From assembly GCA_029946045.1 (NCBI GenBank), contig JAQSDS010000035.1, positions 1 through 7,977 of the forward strand: a stretch of DNA of 7,977 nucleotides, in the 5' to 3' direction. Of this stretch, positions 6,538 through 7,977 are shown in pieces (positions within the stretch are counted from its first letter, which is position 1; every line of letters starts with the position of its first letter). This stretch comes from Rhodoferax sp. Lineage in GTDB: Bacteria; Pseudomonadota; Gammaproteobacteria; Burkholderiales; Burkholderiaceae_C. The position numbers and the translations under genes are program-made. The notes beneath the pieces were generated by a model. The model made no database searches, was not told where the DNA came from, and saw only the letters and a program-made list of their open reading frames with translations.

Positions 6538-6542
6538 CTCCT
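6538..6542 (-). promoter_or_regulatory. Ribosome binding site deciding the start of the coiled-coil gene
   Basis: AGGAG on the minus strand sits eight bases from ATG 6529 and two from ATG 6535. The first spacing is normal and the second is too short, which favours the inner start. Confidence 0.7.
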
Positions 6543-6560
6543 GAAGTTGAAAAAAGGGGG

Positions 6561-7493
6561 TTAACGCGCAACAATCTTGCCGCTGTCGTCCGAGAGAACA
6601 ATCTCAACACGGCGGTTGAGCTGGCGGCTGGCGGCGCTGTCATTGGCGGCCACGGGGAAAGATTCGCCGTAACCGCGCATGTCAATACGCTCACGCGCCA
6701 CGCCCAGCTCAAGCAAGGCGGTACGTACCGCGCTGGCACGGCGCTCCGACAAGCCCTGGTTGTAGTCTGCGGCACCGGTACTGTCGGCAAAGCCTTCAAT
6801 CAGCACATGGCGCTGCGGATTTTGCTGCAACACCTTGGCCAGCTTTTGCGCACTGAGCATGCCGTTGGCCGTCAGGCGTGACAGGTCGGTGCCAAACAGC
6901 ACGTCACCGAGTGTGATGACCAGACCGCGTGCCGTTTTTTTAGCGGCCAAGTCGGCCAGTTGGGCTTCCAATTGCGCGGCACGGGCTTGTGCCTCTTGCG
7001 TCTGGCGCTGGGCATTGGCCGCGTCCACTTGGGCTTGTTGGGCCTGGCGCTGGGCCTGGGCGGCATCGCTTTGCGCCAATTGGGCGGCTTGGGTGGCCTT
7101 TTCGGCGCTCAGCCGGGCTGCATTGGCCTCGTTGGTGCGCTGGTCCAGGCGCAGCTGGTCACGCTCCTTGCCGGCATTGGCAATGGTGGCCTCGGCCACT
7201 TTGCGTTTTGTCACTTCCTGCGTGAGGGCAATTTTTTGTTTGGCCAGGTAAGCCAGGTTGTTGATCTTGTCGTCGCTGCCGCGCTCTTTGGCCTCCACGT
7301 TGGCCTGCGCCATGGCCTGGGTAGCCTGTTTCATTTCCAGCGGTGCATAGCTGGCAATGTCGGGGTTGCCCTGCGCGAGCTCATAGTCGGTGCGGGCCTG
7401 GTCCAGCAGCGAGGTGGTTTTAGGCGCCGAGCTACAGCCCGCCATGAGCGCGGCAACAGCCAGAACGATGGGGGCCAATTGGGTTTTTTTCAT
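6561..7493 (-). CDS. OmpA-family lipoprotein with DUF4398 and long coiled coil
   Basis: The product is 310 residues. The signal peptide (Lys2, Lys3, core to 17) ends in a lipobox at MAGC with Cys20; Ser at +2 points to the outer membrane. Residues about 27-115 match the DUF4398 type of helical domain, with the YAPLEM motif at 49-54. Residues about 105-188 are a heptad-like Ala/Gln-rich coiled coil. Residues about 190-300 are an OmpA C-terminal domain: IEGFADSTGAADYNQGLSERRA carries Asp237 and Arg252, equivalent to the residues of E. coli OmpA that bind diaminopimelate in peptidoglycan. The protein should span from the outer membrane to the cell wall, with the coiled coil as spacer. The ribosome site AGGA is six bases before ATG. 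It follows the short DUF4398 lipoprotein by 26 bp. It could act as a wall tether or as a partner of that protein. Confidence 0.92.
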   Translation of the reverse strand: MKKTQLAPIVLAVAALMAGCSSAPKTTSLLDQARTDYELAQGNPDIASYAPLEMKQATQAMAQANVEAKERGSDDKINNLAYLAKQKIALTQEVTKRKVAEATIANAGKERDQLRLDQRTNEANAARLSAEKATQAAQLAQSDAAQAQRQAQQAQVDAANAQRQTQEAQARAAQLEAQLADLAAKKTARGLVITLGDVLFGTDLSRLTANGMLSAQKLAKVLQQNPQRHVLIEGFADSTGAADYNQGLSERRASAVRTALLELGVARERIDMRGYGESFPVAANDSAASRQLNRRVEIVLSDDSGKIVAR

Positions 7494-7519
7494 GATGTTT
7501 CCTGTCGGGTTAAAGAGGT

Positions 7520-7894
7520 TTAGCGCGGACGTTCGAGTTCTTCGCGCAGCACGCGAATATCGTCTTGCAGCACGTCGGCGGCGGCCTGTGCCTTGACCGA
7601 GCTGGCTTTGCTTTGTGCCAGTTTGGCGTCGGCCTGCGCCTGGTTGGCCATGTCAATGGCCAGCTTGTAGTCCTTGGCCAACATGGCTTTGTTGGCCAGG
7701 GCCAGTTTTTCCCGGGCGGCGGTCATTTCGAGCGGCGCATACTGGGCGCCACCGGCACCTGCCGCACTGACCACGGCAGCATTGGAAACTGCCACGTCGG
7801 CTGTGGCCGGGGTCTTCAAACTGCTGCACCCCACCGTCAGCATCAGCACGGCGACGGGCACAAGCACAAGCCAGCGACTGGTATTTTTTTTCAT
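7520..7894 (-). CDS. Short DUF4398 lipoprotein
   Basis: The product is 124 residues. Residues 1-22 are a signal peptide with a basic start (MKKNTSR) and a hydrophobic core; the lipobox is TVGC, an imperfect form with Leu one place further out, and Cys23 is the lipidation site. Ser at +2 predicts outer-membrane location. After a low-complexity Ala/Val/Gly linker (about 30-51), residues 52-120 are a helical DUF4398-type domain starting YAPLEM and rich in Ala, Gln and Lys. The same YAPLEM opening occurs in the next gene, so the two proteins share a domain and may pack together. The frame is open nine codons further upstream, but ATG 7894 has AGGAG seven bases before it and starts the signal peptide. 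It is the first gene of a likely three-gene operon. The biochemical role of DUF4398 is not established. Confidence 0.88.
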   Translation of the reverse strand: MKKNTSRWLVLVPVAVLMLTVGCSSLKTPATADVAVSNAAVVSAAGAGGAQYAPLEMTAAREKLALANKAMLAKDYKLAIDMANQAQADAKLAQSKASSVKAQAAADVLQDDIRVLREELERPR

Positions 7895-7947
7895 CAAGGT
7901 TCTCCTGTAACGATTCACCAAAAGCGGGGTCGCTCTGGATCATTAGG

Positions 7948-7953
7948 GTTATA
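7948..7953 (-). promoter_or_regulatory. Candidate -10 element for the DUF4398-OmpA operon
   Basis: TATAAC on the minus strand, five of six matches to the -10 consensus, lies about 53 bases upstream of the first start codon. The -35 region falls at the window edge (CAGACC or ACAGAC) and is poor. No other promoter is visible before the second and third genes. Confidence 0.35.
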
Positions 7954-7977
7954 GGCGCGTGCTACGAATGGGTCTGT

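Noticed and set aside
6536..6799. Extension of the coiled-coil gene frame upstream to 6799
   Set aside because: It overlaps the OmpA-domain coding region in another frame; the inner ATG with AGGAG gives a compact coiled-coil protein of normal length.
6960..7523. A 187-codon plus-strand Gly/Leu-rich frame antisense to the OmpA-type lipoprotein
   Set aside because: Its Gly/Leu richness is the complement of the Ala/Gln codon repeats of the coiled coil. The sense gene is well supported by signal peptide, OmpA domain and ribosome site.

Overview
The window looks like chromosomal DNA of a GC-rich betaproteobacterium, most likely Burkholderiales and perhaps Comamonadaceae (a Rhodoferax- or Polaromonas-like organism). 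This rests on base composition, protein style and gene families; no rRNA or other marker gene is present to confirm it. I see no mobile element, tRNA, rRNA, CRISPR array or phage gene.

Left block (1-5100, minus strand). A large membrane-bound hybrid histidine kinase (CHASE3 sensor, three PAS domains, HisKA, HATPase and a C-terminal receiver) is followed 81 bp later by a CheB-CheR fusion gene. The fusion runs off the left edge, so only its first 628 codons are visible. No chemoreceptor, CheA or CheW is seen, so the pair is more likely an alternative signalling unit than the core chemotaxis system.

Middle block (5101-6103). A 345-bp divergent intergenic region separates the kinase from two small plus-strand envelope genes. 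The first is an OsmB-like glycine-zipper lipoprotein. The second is an exported protein that keeps the two ends of a glycine-zipper family protein but has almost no zipper. The intergenic region carries two direct copies of an 18-bp near-palindrome 53 bp apart, which look like operators. A strong stem-loop lies between the two small genes.

Right block (6245-7894, minus strand, convergent with the middle block). Three closely spaced genes with good ribosome sites form a likely operon: a short DUF4398 lipoprotein, a longer lipoprotein with DUF4398, an Ala/Gln-rich coiled coil and an OmpA peptidoglycan-binding domain, and a small soluble coiled-coil protein that resembles stress-response proteins.

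Taken together, the window pairs a stress-type sensor system with envelope and osmotic-stress type structural proteins. The functional link between the blocks is inferred from adjacency only.
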